From NCBI RefSeq assembly GCF_000614185.1, contig NZ_BAKM01000018.1, positions 50,530 to 114,529 of the forward strand: DNA of 64,000 bases. Reading direction: 5' to 3'. The position numbers and the translations under genes were made by a program. Numbering within the stretch: position 1 is the stretch's first letter; every line of letters starts with the position of its first letter. The notes under the pieces were generated by a model. It was not told the origin of the DNA and did not search any database. It saw only the letters and a list, made by a program, of their open reading frames with translations. This stretch comes from Phocaeicola sartorii JCM 17136 = DSM 21941 (GTDB lineage Bacteria; Bacteroidota; Bacteroidia; Bacteroidales; Bacteroidaceae). Of this stretch, positions 48,140 to 57,648 are shown one piece after another.

Positions 48140-48224
48140 TGCCCGATTTAGTCCGTAGAGGTAGAAAAGTGAGGGCAATGATGCAATCCACCTTACGGAG
48201 AAAACCGTTTAATATTATAAAAAG

Positions 48225-48542
48225 ATGTACGTAATTGTAGAAATTAACGGTCAGCAGTTCAAGGCTGAAGAAGGCAAAAAGCTGTTTGTACACCACATTC
48301 AGAACGCAGAAAACGGCGCAACTGTTGAATTTGAGAAAGTTTTGTTGGTAGATAACAATGGAACAGTAACTGTAGGTGCTCCTACTGTAGAAGGTGCCAA
48401 AGTAGTTTGTGAAGTAGTATCTCCGCTGGTAAAAGGCGACAAAGTACTCGTATTCCACAAGAAGAGAAGAAAAGGTTATAGAAAACTGAACGGTCATCGT
48501 CAACAGTTTACAGAGTTAACTATTAAACAAGTTATTGCTTAA
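48225..48542 (+). CDS. rplU: 50S ribosomal protein L21 (bL21)
   Basis: This is a large-subunit protein binding 23S rRNA near domains [23 protein letters not shown] is the typical start, followed by [20 protein letters not shown] and the basic C-terminus with [20 protein letters not shown]. Length 105 residues, normal. It is the first gene of the conserved rplU-rpmA pair, 21 bases before the L27 start. Confidence 0.97.
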   Translation: MYVIVEINGQQFKAEEGKKLFVHHIQNAENGATVEFEKVLLVDNNGTVTVGAPTVEGAKVVCEVVSPLVKGDKVLVFHKKRRKGYRKLNGHRQQFTELTIKQVIA

Positions 48543-48563
48543 TCATTTAAAATTTAAGAAGAA

Positions 48564-48828
48564 ATGGCACATAAAAAAAGGTGTAGGTAGTTCTAAGAAC
48601 GGCCGTGAATCAGCAAGTAAGAGATTAGGCGTTAAGATATTCGGTGGACAGGCTTGTAAAGCTGGTAACATCATCGTTCGTCAGAGAGGTACAGAATTCC
48701 ACCCAGGTGAAAACATCGGTATGGGACGCGATCACACTCTTTTCGCTTTAGTAGATGGTACAGTATGTTTCAAAGTAGGTCGTGATGATAGAAGATCTGT
48801 TTCTGTTGTTCCTGCCGTAGAAGCATAA
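48564..48828 (+). CDS. rpmA: 50S ribosomal protein L27 (bL27), frameshifted at an A7 tract
   Basis: bL27 reaches the peptidyl-transferase centre with its N-terminus. The expected start [13 protein letters not shown] is present at ATG 48564, but 7 As at 48573-48579 stand where the codons AAA AAA need 6, so the literal frame stops after a few codons. Removing one A gives a perfect 87-residue bL27: [30 protein letters not shown] and so on. The gene is essential or nearly so in bacteria, so a sequencing error is the best explanation. A terminator follows. Confidence 0.93.
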
Positions 48829-48849
48829 TCAGTTACAAATAAGAAATTT

Positions 48850-48888
48850 AAAAGCTCTTCATCCTCTTGAAGAGCTTTTCTTTTTTTT
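48850..48888 (+). terminator. Terminator of rplU-rpmA
   Basis: AAAAGCTCTTCA pairs with TGAAGAGCTTTT around a six-base loop, followed by C and eight Ts. In the 300-base gap 48829-49128 this terminator and the serS -7 element are the only features I see. Confidence 0.85.
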
Positions 48889-49081
48889 AAAAGCACCTTG
48901 GATATTAACACCTTACCCTCAATCCGGACGACAAAAAGAAAGGCAGTCGATATTTAATGAAGATAAGAGCCGACCAGTTAAAGAGCCATCCACCTCAGGA
49001 GAATTCATCTTTCTTACTCCTCATTTTCTAATCCGGAAACAAAAGTAACGGATAACTCATACACCTTACCATTTTTTTATC

Positions 49082-49089
49082 TATCTTTG
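49082..49089 (+). promoter_or_regulatory. Probable -7 element of serS
   Basis: TATCTTTG, 39 bases before the serS ATG. No TTTG at the ideal spacing; an AT-rich T7 stretch lies immediately upstream. Confidence 0.5.
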
Positions 49090-49128
49090 TCCATTAATTC
49101 AAGAAATATCAAAAAAGACTGAAAAGAT

Positions 49129-50403
49129 ATGCTTACCATTAAACAAATTACAGACAACACGGAAGGAGTAATCCGCGGACTGGAAAAGAAGCACTTTACA
49201 GATGCAAAAGCAACGATAGAACAAGTGCTTGCATTCAATGACAAACGACGTAGCACACAGAATCAATTAGATAAAAACCTGGCAGAAGTGAACTCGCTCT
49301 CCAAATCCATCGGGCAACTGATGAAAGAAGGAAAGAAAGAAGACGCTGAAGCAGCTAAAGCGCGTGTAGCCGAAATCAAAGAGACCAGCAAGACCCTGCA
49401 GGCAGAAATGGACAAGGCGCAAGAAGATATGAACAACCTGCTTTACACCATTCCCAATGTCCCCTATGACAGTGTGCCCGAAGGTACAAACGCAGAAGAC
49501 AATGTGGTGGAAAAGATGGGCGGTATGGAAACCGAACTTCCCAAGAACGCACTCCCCCATTGGGAACTAGCCAAGAAATACGATTTGATAGACTTTGATC
49601 TGGGCGTGAAAATCACAGGGGCAGGTTTTCCTGTATATAAAGGTAAAGGGGCACGTCTGCAACGCGCATTAATCAATTTCTTCCTGGATGAAGCCCGCGC
49701 TTCCGGCTACGAAGAAATCATGCCGCCGACGGTAGTGAACACAGCATCCGGTTACGGAACAGGACAACTCCCCGACAAAGAAGGACAAATGTATCATTGC
49801 GAAGTAGACGATTTGTACCTGATCCCGACCGCAGAAGTCCCTGTAACCAACATCTATCGTGACGTGATTTTGGACGAAAAACAATTGCCTATCAAAAATT
49901 GCGCATACACCCAATGTTTCCGTCGTGAAGCCGGATCTTACGGCAAAGATGTACGTGGTTTGAACCGCTTGCACGAATTCTCAAAAGTGGAGCTGGTACG
50001 CATTGACAAACCCGAACATTCCAAACAGTCACATCAGGAAATGCTGGACCATGTAGAAGGCTTGCTGAAGAAATTAGAACTTCCCTATCGCATTCTCCGT
50101 CTTTGCGGTGGTGATATGAGTTTTACAGCCGCGCTTTGTTTTGACTTCGAGGTTTACTCGGAAGCACAACAACGTTGGCTGGAAGTAAGCTCCGTATCCA
50201 ATTTCGATACATACCAGGCCAACCGCTTGAAATGCCGTTACCGTTCTGCCGAAAAGAAAACAGAATTGTGCCATACCTTGAACGGTTCCGCATTGGCTTT
50301 GCCGCGTATTGTCGCAGCCTTATTAGAAAATAACCAGACTCCGGAAGGTATCCGTATCCCTAAAGCATTGGTTCCTTATTGCGGATTCGAGATGATTGAC
50401 TAA
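49129..50403 (+). CDS. serS: Seryl-tRNA synthetase
   Basis: It charges tRNA-Ser (and tRNA-Sec where present) with serine. The N-terminal ~105 residues form the long coiled-coil arm that contacts the tRNA. The class II core has motif 2 in TQCFRREAGSYGKDVRGLNRLHEF and motif 3 in NGSALALPRIVAALLENNQ (each read in parts), with TAEVPVTN as a serine-binding segment. Length 424 residues, normal. It is monocistronic, with its own -7 element and a large downstream hairpin. Confidence 0.97.
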   Translation: MLTIKQITDNTEGVIRGLEKKHFTDAKATIEQVLAFNDKRRSTQNQLDKNLAEVNSLSKSIGQLMKEGKKEDAEAAKARVAEIKETSKTLQAEMDKAQEDMNNLLYTIPNVPYDSVPEGTNAEDNVVEKMGGMETELPKNALPHWELAKKYDLIDFDLGVKITGAGFPVYKGKGARLQRALINFFLDEARASGYEEIMPPTVVNTASGYGTGQLPDKEGQMYHCEVDDLYLIPTAEVPVTNIYRDVILDEKQLPIKNCAYTQCFRREAGSYGKDVRGLNRLHEFSKVELVRIDKPEHSKQSHQEMLDHVEGLLKKLELPYRILRLCGGDMSFTAALCFDFEVYSEAQQRWLEVSSVSNFDTYQANRLKCRYRSAEKKTELCHTLNGSALALPRIVAALLENNQTPEGIRIPKALVPYCGFEMID

Positions 50404-50424
50404 TAACGACTAATTACACATATT

Positions 50425-50504
50425 GAATGTCATTCTGAGTATTGTTCAGAATCCGATCTTTCCCGACAGATTCTGTCATGTATGCAGAATGGCATTCTTT
50501 TTTA
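50425..50504 (+). terminator. Large inverted repeat/terminator after serS
   Basis: GAATGTCATTCTG (50425-50437) pairs with CAGAATGGCATTC (50485-50497), and inside it CAGAATC pairs with GATTCTG; a T-tract follows. The size and the CATTCTG/CAGAATG arms resemble dispersed intergenic repeats more than a minimal terminator. Confidence 0.65.
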
Positions 50505-50542
50505 TTACTCTAACCTGATTACTAACTATTTAACCTATTATT

Positions 50543-51759
50543 ATGAATACTTCACAGAAAAATTTCATGGTACCTCTTGCCTTTGTAGGCATGATGTTTT
50601 TTGCAATCGGATTTGCACTGGGTATTAACTCCTTCCTAATGCCGGTATTGGAACGGTCAATGGAAATGTCAGCTTCGGAGTCCAACCTCCTGCTTGCCGC
50701 CACATTTGTTCCATTCCTTATTTTTGGTATTCCGGCAACCAAATGTATTGAAGCCATCGGTTACAAAAAGACAATGGCTCTTTCATTTATCATTTTCGCT
50801 GTCGCTTTTGGATTATTCATCCAGGCAGCCGCTACAGAATCTATAGTTTGGTTCCTTTTCGCCTCATTCATCTGTGGTGCCGCCAACGCCGTACTTCAAG
50901 CTTCAGTAAATCCTTATGTGACTATTCTTGGTCCTATAGAATCTGCGGCAAAACGTATTTCCATCATGGGAATTTGCAACAAACTGGCTTGGCCTGCCAC
51001 TACTCTCTTCATTACCTTAGTGATCGGTAAAACCATAGACGAAATCAAGATGGAAGATTTGTTCCAACCATTCGGCATCATTATCGGTATCTTCGTTGTA
51101 TTAGGCGTTATCGCCTTAATGGCTCCGCTGCCAGAAGTGAAAGCCGCCGGAGAGGATGCCACAACAGATGCAGAAGAAGCAGTAGCATGCCCTTATGCAG
51201 AAGGCAAAACTTCCATCATGCAATTTCCTCATTTGTTATTAGGAGTGGTCGCTCTTTTCCTTTATGTAGGTGTCGAGACCATAGCCTTGGCAACTGCAAC
51301 CGGATATGCCAAAGCATTGGAACTGCCGGGTGACAATTACGGATTCATTCCTTCCATCGGTATGGTAGTGGGCTACATTTGCGGTGCGACCTTAATCCCT
51401 AAATACCTAAGTCAGGCTACCGCAATGAAAATATGTGCCATCATAGCCATCATCGGTTCTGCCTGGTAGCCATCATGCCTGCTGAAATCTCTATCTATTG
51501 CATTTTCTTCATGGCACTGGGATGTTCACTCATGTGGCCTGCCTTATGGCCTCTTGCCATGGCCGATTTGGGTAAATTCACCAAAGCCGGTTCTTCATTG
51601 CTGACCATGGCTATTGCCGGTGGAGCGGTTATGCCGTGGGTGCGTGGTGTGGTTCAAGATGCGACTAATTTCCAGGCCTCCTATTGGATCTGTGTTCCCT
51701 GTTTCCTTTTCATCCTTTATTACGGAATGATAGGATATAAAATCAGAACAAAGAAATAA
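50543..51759 (+). CDS. Sugar MFS transporter (FucP/GluP type), frameshifted
   Basis: This is an inner-membrane proton-coupled sugar porter with about twelve helices. The FucP/GluP-like segment ANAVLQASVNPYVTILGP and the following ICNKLAWPATT support a glucose/galactose or fucose-type substrate. The first frame stops at 51469 after IIAIIGSAW; one C seems missing at 51462-51463. Restoring it gives SALVAIMPAEISIYCIFFMALG, continuing to the C-terminus at 51759. The corrected length is about 405 residues, normal. A terminator follows. It is monocistronic, with no sugar-degradation genes adjacent, so the substrate is uncertain. Confidence 0.88.
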
Positions 51760-51821
51760 TCTCTTTTTCACATCGGCAACAAACCGCTGACAAAATCAAA
51801 GATTTTTTCATGACAGGATGA

Positions 51822-51855
51822 GCCGCCCCTTACAAAAGGGCGGCTTTTCTTTTGT
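51822..51855 (+). terminator. Terminator after the sugar transporter gene
   Basis: GCCGCCC pairs with GGGCGGC around a short loop, followed by TTTTCTTTTG. The T-rich end overlaps the next gene's -33 element. Confidence 0.85.
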
Positions 51856-51881
51856 CTTTAAAAAATATAATTCTAACTTTG
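51851..51881 (+). promoter_or_regulatory. Promoter of the NfnAB-like fusion gene
   Basis: TTTG at 51851-51854, 19 bases, TAACTTTG at 51874-51881, then 57 bases to the ATG. A full consensus match. Confidence 0.75.
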
Positions 51882-51938
51882 CATAAATTATCAATTTGAT
51901 AATCAACTCAGAAAATAACTAACTTATAGTATAGCAAA

Positions 51939-54236
51939 ATGAATAAGATTATTTCAAAAGAACATTTCTCGGAAAAGGTCTTTAAATTGGTCATAGAAGC
52001 GCCTCTGATTGCCAAGTCACGTAAGGCCGGACATTTCGTAATCGTTCGTGTCGGTGATAAAGGAGAACGTATGCCACTTACTATCGCCAGTGCAGATCCC
52101 GTAAAAGGTACCATCACACTAGTAGTACAGGAAGTTGGTCTTTCTTCTACACGTCTTTGTGAATTGAACGAAGGAGATTATATTACCGATGTCGTAGGCC
52201 CGTTAGGCAAAGCCACCCACATCGAAAACTTCGGAACCGTAGTATGCGCCGGAGGAGGCGTAGGCGTTGCCCCGATGCTTCCCATCGTGCAAGCTTTGAA
52301 AGCTGCTGGAAACCGTGTAATTACCGTATTGGCCGGACGTACCAAAGAATTAATTATCCTTGAAAAAGAAATGCGTGAAAGTTCTGATGAAGTAATCATT
52401 ATGACAGACGACGGCTCATACGGACGTAAAGGATTAGTGACTGAAGGTGTGGAGGAAGTAATCAAGCGTGAAACGGTAAATAAATGTTTCGCCATTGGTC
52501 CTGCCATTATGATGAAATTCGTTTGTCTGCTGACTAAAAAATACGAAATCCCAACAGACGTTTCCCTGAACACCATTATGGTGGATGGAACCGGCATGTG
52601 TGGTGCCTGCCGTATCACTGTAGGGGGCAAGACACGTTTTGTGTGCGTTGACGGTCCGGAATTCGATGGCCATCAGGTAAATTTTGACGAAATGCTGAAA
52701 CGTATGGGAGCTTTCAAAGATATTGAGAAAGAAGAAATTCATAAACTGGACGCCGAAAAGCCGGCTACCTGTGAAGCGACTAAAGAACCGGACAGCAGGG
52801 ATGCGGAATGGCGTGCAAACTTACGCAAAGTCATGAAGCCTAAAGAACGTATGGCTATCTCTCGTGTGAAAATGAACGAACTGGATGCAGAATACCGTTC
52901 ACATAGCCGTAAGGAAGAAGTCAATTTAGGCTTGAATGAGGAACAAGCTGTGACGGAAGCGAAACGTTGTTTAGATTGTCCCAACCCTACTTGTATGAAC
53001 GGCTGCCCCGTAGGAATCAACATCCCGAAATTCATTAAAAATATCGAGCGTGGCGAATTCCTTGAAGCAGCCAAGACCTTAAAGGCAACCAGCGCATTAC
53101 CTGCTGTTTGCGGCCGTGTATGCCCCCAAGAAAAACAATGTGAATCACAATGCACTCATCTGAAGGCCGGACATGAAGCCGTAGCCATAGGCTATCTGGA
53201 ACGTTTTGCTGCCGATTACGAACGCGAAAGCGGTCAAATATCCGTACCGGAAGTAGCGGAAAAGAACAATACAAAAGTGGCTGTCATCGGTTCAGGTCCT
53301 GCCGGACTCTCATTTGCCGGAGATATGGCCAAACAGGGGTACGATGTCACTGTATTCGAAGCTTTACATGAAATAGGAGGCGTATTAAAATATGGTATCC
53401 CCGAATTCCGTCTGCCAAACAAGATTGTAGATGTGGAAATTGACAACTTATCCAAGATGGGTGTCAAATTCATAAAGGACTGCATCGTTGGAAAGACAAT
53501 CAGTGTGGAAGATCTGGAATCAGAAGGCTTCAAAGGCATATTTGTTGCATCAGGTGCCGGACTTCCCAACTTCATGAATATCCCGGGTGAAAACTCCATC
53601 AATATCATGTCTTCCAACGAATACCTGACTCGTGTAAATCTAATGGATGCCGCCAGTGAGGACTCGGATACTCCTGTAACATTCGGCAAACGTGTAGCAG
53701 TAATTGGTGGCGGAAACACAGCAATGGATTCTGTCCGTACAGCACGTCGTTTAGGAGCAGAACGCGCTATGATTATTTATCGCCGTTCGGAGGAAGAAAT
53801 GCCTGCCCGTCTGGAAGAAGTGAAACATGCTAAAGAAGAAGGAGTGGAATTCCTCACTTTGCACAATCCCATAGAATATATTGCTGATGAAAAAGGGCGT
53901 GTAAAACAAGTCATCTTACAGAAAATGGAATTAGGAGAACCGGATGCTTCCGGACGTCGTAGTCCGATAGCTATTCCGGGAGCGACAGAAACGATTGACA
54001 TTGATATGGCAATAGTCAGTGTAGGAGTCTCCCCTAACCCGATTGTCCCAAGCTCCATCCCTGGATTGGAACTTGGACGCAAAGGAACAATTGCCGTAAA
54101 TGAAAACATGCAATCGTCAATCCCGACTATTTATGCCGGTGGCGATATTGTGCGTGGTGGAGCTACAGTTATCCTTGCAATGGGTGACGGGCGCAAAGCC
54201 GCTGCTTCCATGCATGCGCAACTCTCTCAAAAATAA
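51939..54236 (+). CDS. Fused ferredoxin-NAD(P) oxidoreductase / glutamate synthase-like protein (NfnAB type)
   Basis: A 765-residue fusion. Residues 1 to about 280 are the FAD/NAD-binding subunit of the dihydroorotate dehydrogenase electron-transfer/NfnA type, with VGPLGKATHIENFGTVVCAGG and a [2Fe-2S] site in GTGMCGACRITVGGKTRFVC. The remainder is a GltD/NfnB-like flavoprotein with Fe-S cysteines (KRCLDCPNPTCMNGCPVGI, AVCGRVCPQEKQCESQC), FAD motif VIGSGPAGLSFAGDMAKQG and NADPH motif VIGGGNTAMDSVRTARRLGA. Such proteins can bifurcate electrons between NADPH, NADH and ferredoxin. That would couple it to NifJ-derived ferredoxin, but activity as a glutamate synthase component is not excluded. No large glutamate synthase subunit is adjacent. 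Confidence 0.9.
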   Translation: MNKIISKEHFSEKVFKLVIEAPLIAKSRKAGHFVIVRVGDKGERMPLTIASADPVKGTITLVVQEVGLSSTRLCELNEGDYITDVVGPLGKATHIENFGTVVCAGGGVGVAPMLPIVQALKAAGNRVITVLAGRTKELIILEKEMRESSDEVIIMTDDGSYGRKGLVTEGVEEVIKRETVNKCFAIGPAIMMKFVCLLTKKYEIPTDVSLNTIMVDGTGMCGACRITVGGKTRFVCVDGPEFDGHQVNFDEMLKRMGAFKDIEKEEIHKLDAEKPATCEATKEPDSRDAEWRANLRKVMKPKERMAISRVKMNELDAEYRSHSRKEEVNLGLNEEQAVTEAKRCLDCPNPTCMNGCPVGINIPKFIKNIERGEFLEAAKTLKATSALPAVCGRVCPQEKQCESQCTHLKAGHEAVAIGYLERFAADYERESGQISVPEVAEKNNTKVAVIGSGPAGLSFAGDMAKQGYDVTVFEALHEIGGVLKYGIPEFRLPNKIVDVEIDNLSKMGVKFIKDCIVGKTISVEDLESEGFKGIFVASGAGLPNFMNIPGENSINIMSSNEYLTRVNLMDAASEDSDTPVTFGKRVAVIGGGNTAMDSVRTARRLGAERAMIIYRRSEEEMPARLEEVKHAKEEGVEFLTLHNPIEYIADEKGRVKQVILQKMELGEPDASGRRSPIAIPGATETIDIDMAIVSVGVSPNPIVPSSIPGLELGRKGTIAVNENMQSSIPTIYAGGDIVRGGATVILAMGDGRKAAASMHAQLSQK

Positions 54237-54257
54237 CATCATCTCATTCTATAATTT

Positions 54258-54297
54258 GGAGGTGTGTCGTAATGCACGATGCACCTCCCTGTTTTTT
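54258..54297 (+). terminator. Terminator between convergent genes
   Basis: GGAGGTG pairs with CACCTCC, with additional inner pairing, followed by CTGTTTTTT. It ends the Nfn-like transcript just before the convergent HAD gene stop. Confidence 0.8.
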
Positions 54298-54303
54298 AGA
54301 GCA

Positions 54304-54771
54304 TCATGCGGAATTTATAACGTTCTTTTTGTCTATCGAGGGTCTTCCTAAGTCTTGAACAACCTCCCCAAATCCTTTCTTTTCATCTTTCTCTTCTTGA
54401 TTCGTCCTTTTATACATCTCTTCATAACCCAGCCGTTCATGCACCATGCGGTAAATCACTCCCCACTCGGGCAATCCCCCCAGATTGCGGTCATCAATAA
54501 ACAAATCGGCTTTCAGTTTGCGCGAATAATGTTTGTTTTCCTCTTTTTCTTCGGCATAATTCCTGTTTACCGCATAAAATTCCAATCCCCGCTTGCGGCA
54601 AAATTCCACCGCTTCCTCCAGCAGGCGGCCTTCGCGCACACTCCACAATATCAGGTAATGACGCTCTTGCTGCAATTGCTTCAAGGTATCTATGGCAAAT
54701 GGAATCTCTTTCCCTATGGCAGGGTATTTATGCTCTACTATTGTTCCGTCAAAGTCTACTGCTATAATCAT
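54304..54771 (-). CDS. BT0820-like HAD-family phosphatase
   Basis: This is a small cytoplasmic HAD hydrolase of 155 residues. Motif I is MIIAVDFDGTIVEHKYP, motif II is LILWSVREGRLLEEAVEF, and the terminal acidic motif is ADLFIDDRNLGG. It lacks a large cap, as in the B. thetaiotaomicron BT0820 type, whose substrate is uncertain. The C-terminus is charged and poorly conserved. It lies 18 bases downstream of the last glycosyltransferase gene on the same strand and might be read through from the glycan locus, though the family is normally housekeeping. Confidence 0.85.
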   Translation of the reverse strand: MIIAVDFDGTIVEHKYPAIGKEIPFAIDTLKQLQQERHYLILWSVREGRLLEEAVEFCRKRGLEFYAVNRNYAEEKEENKHYSRKLKADLFIDDRNLGGLPEWGVIYRMVHERLGYEEMYKRTNQEEKDEKKGFGEVVQDLGRPSIDKKNVINSA

Positions 54772-54789
54772 AATTAAATAGTACCCAAT

Positions 54790-55601
54790 TTATTTCCTCA
54801 ACATTCTTTTATAAAATATCTCCCTCATCCGGTTAGGCATCATTCTCGTTGTAAACCGAATCATTACATTCAGCACAAACCGCCTGTAATTTATATATCC
54901 TATGCGCAAAAGTTCGCATTGCAACGCCAGTTCCTTCATGGCATAGCTCCATCCGCCTCTGCGCCGAAACACATTCCTTGAGAACCGGAAGTACAATAAA
55001 CTTTCCTGAATATTATAAAACTTACAACCGGCTTTCAGCATATATCCCCATAAATAATAATCCTCAGGGAATTTATGATACCCTCCCACTCTCAACACTG
55101 CACTTTTCCTATACATCACACAGGGTGATTTATCGGACTTCTTTTCTTTCCATATTCATAAATCTCACTTGGCTGCTCCGGCAATTTACGAATAGAAGTC
55201 ACCTTTGAGGTATCTCCTTCAAATTCTTCTATCCAAGCGCCTACCACATCCAATTCCGGATGCTCCTGAAAAATCTTTATCTGCTTTTCAAAACGATCCG
55301 GTTTCGAAATATCATCAGTATCCATACGGGCCACTAAATCATACGAGCAATATTTCAAGCCTTCATTTAGTGCTTTTCCCAGTCCTCCGTTCTTTGCTAG
55401 AGGGATTATTTTCAGTTGGGGATATCTTAGGGCATATTCCTCTATTGTTTCATCCAGTTTGGCCGTCAAAGGGCCGTCTTTTACCAATATTACTTCCGAT
55501 GGCAATAATGTCTGCCTGAATATGCTGTCCAGACTTTGGCGCAGAAAGGCCGGGCTTTCTTTGTAATATAAAGAAAGCAATACAGAAAAAGGATTGGTCA
55601 T
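54790..55601 (-). CDS. Glycosyltransferase family 2, frameshifted
   Basis: This is a cytoplasmic GT-A transferase adding a sugar to a surface-glycan repeat unit. The nucleotide-binding start is FSVLLSLYYKESPAFLRQSL and the metal-binding DxD is in VARMDTDDISKPDRFEKQ. The first part stops at KRSPINHPV. A T seems lost near 55122; restoring it gives NHPCVMYRKSAVLRVGGY, the usual acceptor-loop sequence, then PEDYYLWGYML. The corrected length is about 270 residues. The similarity is closest to rhamnosyl/amylovoran-type GT2 proteins, but donor and acceptor are not defined. It is the last transferase of the locus. Confidence 0.85.
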
Positions 55602-55618
55602 TTGTATTCCAGAATAAG

Positions 55619-56590
55619 TTACTGTTCAGCAAGTAAGTTATTATAAATCTCCAGATATCTTCTATAGAAGCAATCAGGAGAATAAGCCTTTTCATACTTC
55701 AACTTTATGTTACAGGATAATGTCTCTTTATCCTGCAAAACACGTTTGATGGCAGTTGCTACACTTTTCTTATCTTTCAAATCAAACATGGCTATTTCAT
55801 CATCCGTAAATATTTCCTTAAACACATCCAGATTGGAAGCTACAATGGGCTTGCCGAAAGCTGCCGCTTCAAGCATTGCCAGCGGGAAGCCCTCACTATG
55901 GCTGGGAATGGCAAAAGCATCAAAATAAGGAAGATACCTATAAGCCGCCTTTTTATAACCAACGAATAATACCCTATCGGCTACACCTAAATTTTCAGCT
56001 AATCTCTCCCATTCTTTCCGAACAGCCCCATCACCCACAATGCAGAATTTCACATCCGGACACCCCGGAAGGGCTTGCAACTGCCGCTTTTCATCCGCAG
56101 TCAAGTCTAGTGAATAATCACAAATCCGGGTATTATAGGCATAAGTAAGTTTCCGAGCCTTAAAAAATTTCGCGTAATAGCATTGTGCATCTTTTGTCAG
56201 AGCAACCACCTTATCCGCCCGGCTATTCACGCATAAATAGAGCATGCCATATAGAAAACCTTTAAACTTGCCATAGGTGAAGCTGAAATCATCGAACAGA
56301 TAATTATGCATCGTTGTGACAAACTTTGCCTTAGCGTGCCACGGCCTGTGCAAGAACACATAGAGTTGTGGGCGATAACCATGCGTATGCACGATATCAT
56401 ACTCATCAAAATCAATCTTCCGGTTTATCACAATTCTTTCCGTATCACAGTCAAAGTCCAACTCTTTTATTTCATCGAAATAACACACTTTGCACTTATG
56501 CCCATGCCTCACAAACTGATGAACCAAATCATTGGCTACAAGTACTGGACCGGCATTTTTCAAAGACGGAACAATAAACAATATTTTCAT
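55619..56590 (-). CDS. Glycosyltransferase family 4 (GT-B fold)
   Basis: This is a retaining GT-B glycosyltransferase for surface-glycan assembly. The N-terminus MKILFIVPSLKNAGPVLVANDLV and IVHTHGYRPQLYV are typical of the acceptor domain. The donor-site motif HSEGFPLAMLEAAAFGKPIVAS carries the EX7E glutamates. Length 323 residues from ATG 56590. An extra 32 open codons upstream are rejected because they overlap the preceding gene's end and lack similarity. It lies 10 bases downstream of the EpsG-like gene and 17 before the next transferase gene, so it is cotranscribed. Confidence 0.88.
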   Translation of the reverse strand: MKILFIVPSLKNAGPVLVANDLVHQFVRHGHKCKVCYFDEIKELDFDCDTERIVINRKIDFDEYDIVHTHGYRPQLYVFLHRPWHAKAKFVTTMHNYLFDDFSFTYGKFKGFLYGMLYLCVNSRADKVVALTKDAQCYYAKFFKARKLTYAYNTRICDYSLDLTADEKRQLQALPGCPDVKFCIVGDGAVRKEWERLAENLGVADRVLFVGYKKAAYRYLPYFDAFAIPSHSEGFPLAMLEAAAFGKPIVASNLDVFKEIFTDDEIAMFDLKDKKSVATAIKRVLQDKETLSCNIKLKYEKAYSPDCFYRRYLEIYNNLLAEQ

Positions 56591-56600
56591 AATCAATCCA

Positions 56601-57622
56601 TTAAAACAAGATAGAACTATAGTGAAGCACTCCCGCAGAGTTCGTTGACAGAAAATAGAAAAAGAACACCGACAAAAAGAGGACAACTACATAGGGAGAA
56701 ACCACCCTGTATGATTCTTTTACATTCGCCAGATAAAGCGGAAACAAAACCACTTCGACTACAGAAAAATAAAACACGACACGCAGCCCCAGTTCCAGCC
56801 GGAGCATTACATTCATCACCAGTATGGCCATAAAATAGAGCTTCATCCAGAAGTTCTCATGCAATTCCTCCTCTACGGTCTCGTACACATAAAGAAATAA
56901 TCCGGTCCAATACACCGACAGAAGAAATGCCTGAAGTGTCCTGTCTTCTGTCCGGTATCCGTCCGCTTTATCCAAATAGCCTTCATAACTGCCTATAAAA
57001 GGAGAAATCATATCATTATTCAGCAACAATCCCACAAAGAACGAGGCTATTAATAAAATATATATCAGCAATCTGTCATCCAGTTTTATTTTCTTATAAA
57101 ATAAAGCTATTAAAGCCACCATGGCAGTAGAATGAATCAAAGAGGCCACAACCACCCATCCCATAAAAGCATACGTCTTATTACGATTCAGCCAATAATA
57201 GGCATACAGCACCACACTTACCGCTATCATCTGCCGGTTTACGTTCATGGTGTAACAAATAAAGTAAATGGTCAGCAAGACGAACCACGAGAAGATACGG
57301 TTGGGGCTTTCCCTCCTAATGACGAATGCGTAGCAAGACAACATGAGCAGACTAAGCACCCATTGAAAAAAATGAAAATCGTTCTTTATCTGATAAATGA
57401 AGTATATTAAATACCATACAGGGGTTCAGGATATCCATGATAACCACTTCTGCCAATTCCATGAAACATCTGATAATAAGCCCTTACATCTACCCCTACC
57501 GTTAAAGAACGAAATCCTATCAATACAGAAAAAACCAATAAAATACTCCAAAAAGAAATTTCATTCTCCTTGTCCCACGCAGCTACCAGAATCAGAAGCC
57601 ACAAAATAAAAAATACCAGCAT
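56601..57622 (-). CDS. EpsG-family polysaccharide polymerase (Wzy-like), frameshifted
   Basis: This is a multi-pass inner-membrane protein, probably the repeat-unit polymerase of the locus. It starts MLVFFILWLLILVAAWDKEN and has IGFRSLTVGVDVRAYYQMFH, close to the EpsG signature, then GYPEPLYG. A T seems missing near 57409-57411. Restoring it joins ILIYFIYQIKNDFHFFQWVL to SLLMLSCYAFVIRR and YTMNVNRQMIAVSVVLY. The corrected length is about 340 residues with roughly ten helices, fitting the family. EpsG proteins lack a clear catalytic motif, so the role is by family and by the absence of another polymerase in the window. Confidence 0.82.
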
Positions 57623-57648
57623 ACTTATTTTATTTGTAAAAATTCAGA

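Noticed and set aside
48573..48579. Programmed ribosomal frameshifting in rpmA
   Set aside because: No stimulatory structure is evident, the shift would be needed for an abundant ribosomal protein, and many other genes in the window show similar one-base errors.
56591..56686. N-terminal 32-codon extension of the GT4 protein (and similar extensions of the alanine dehydrogenase, DMT transporter, GT8 and LytTR genes)
   Set aside because: The extensions overlap neighbouring genes or promoters and do not resemble family N-termini; internal ATGs give standard starts.
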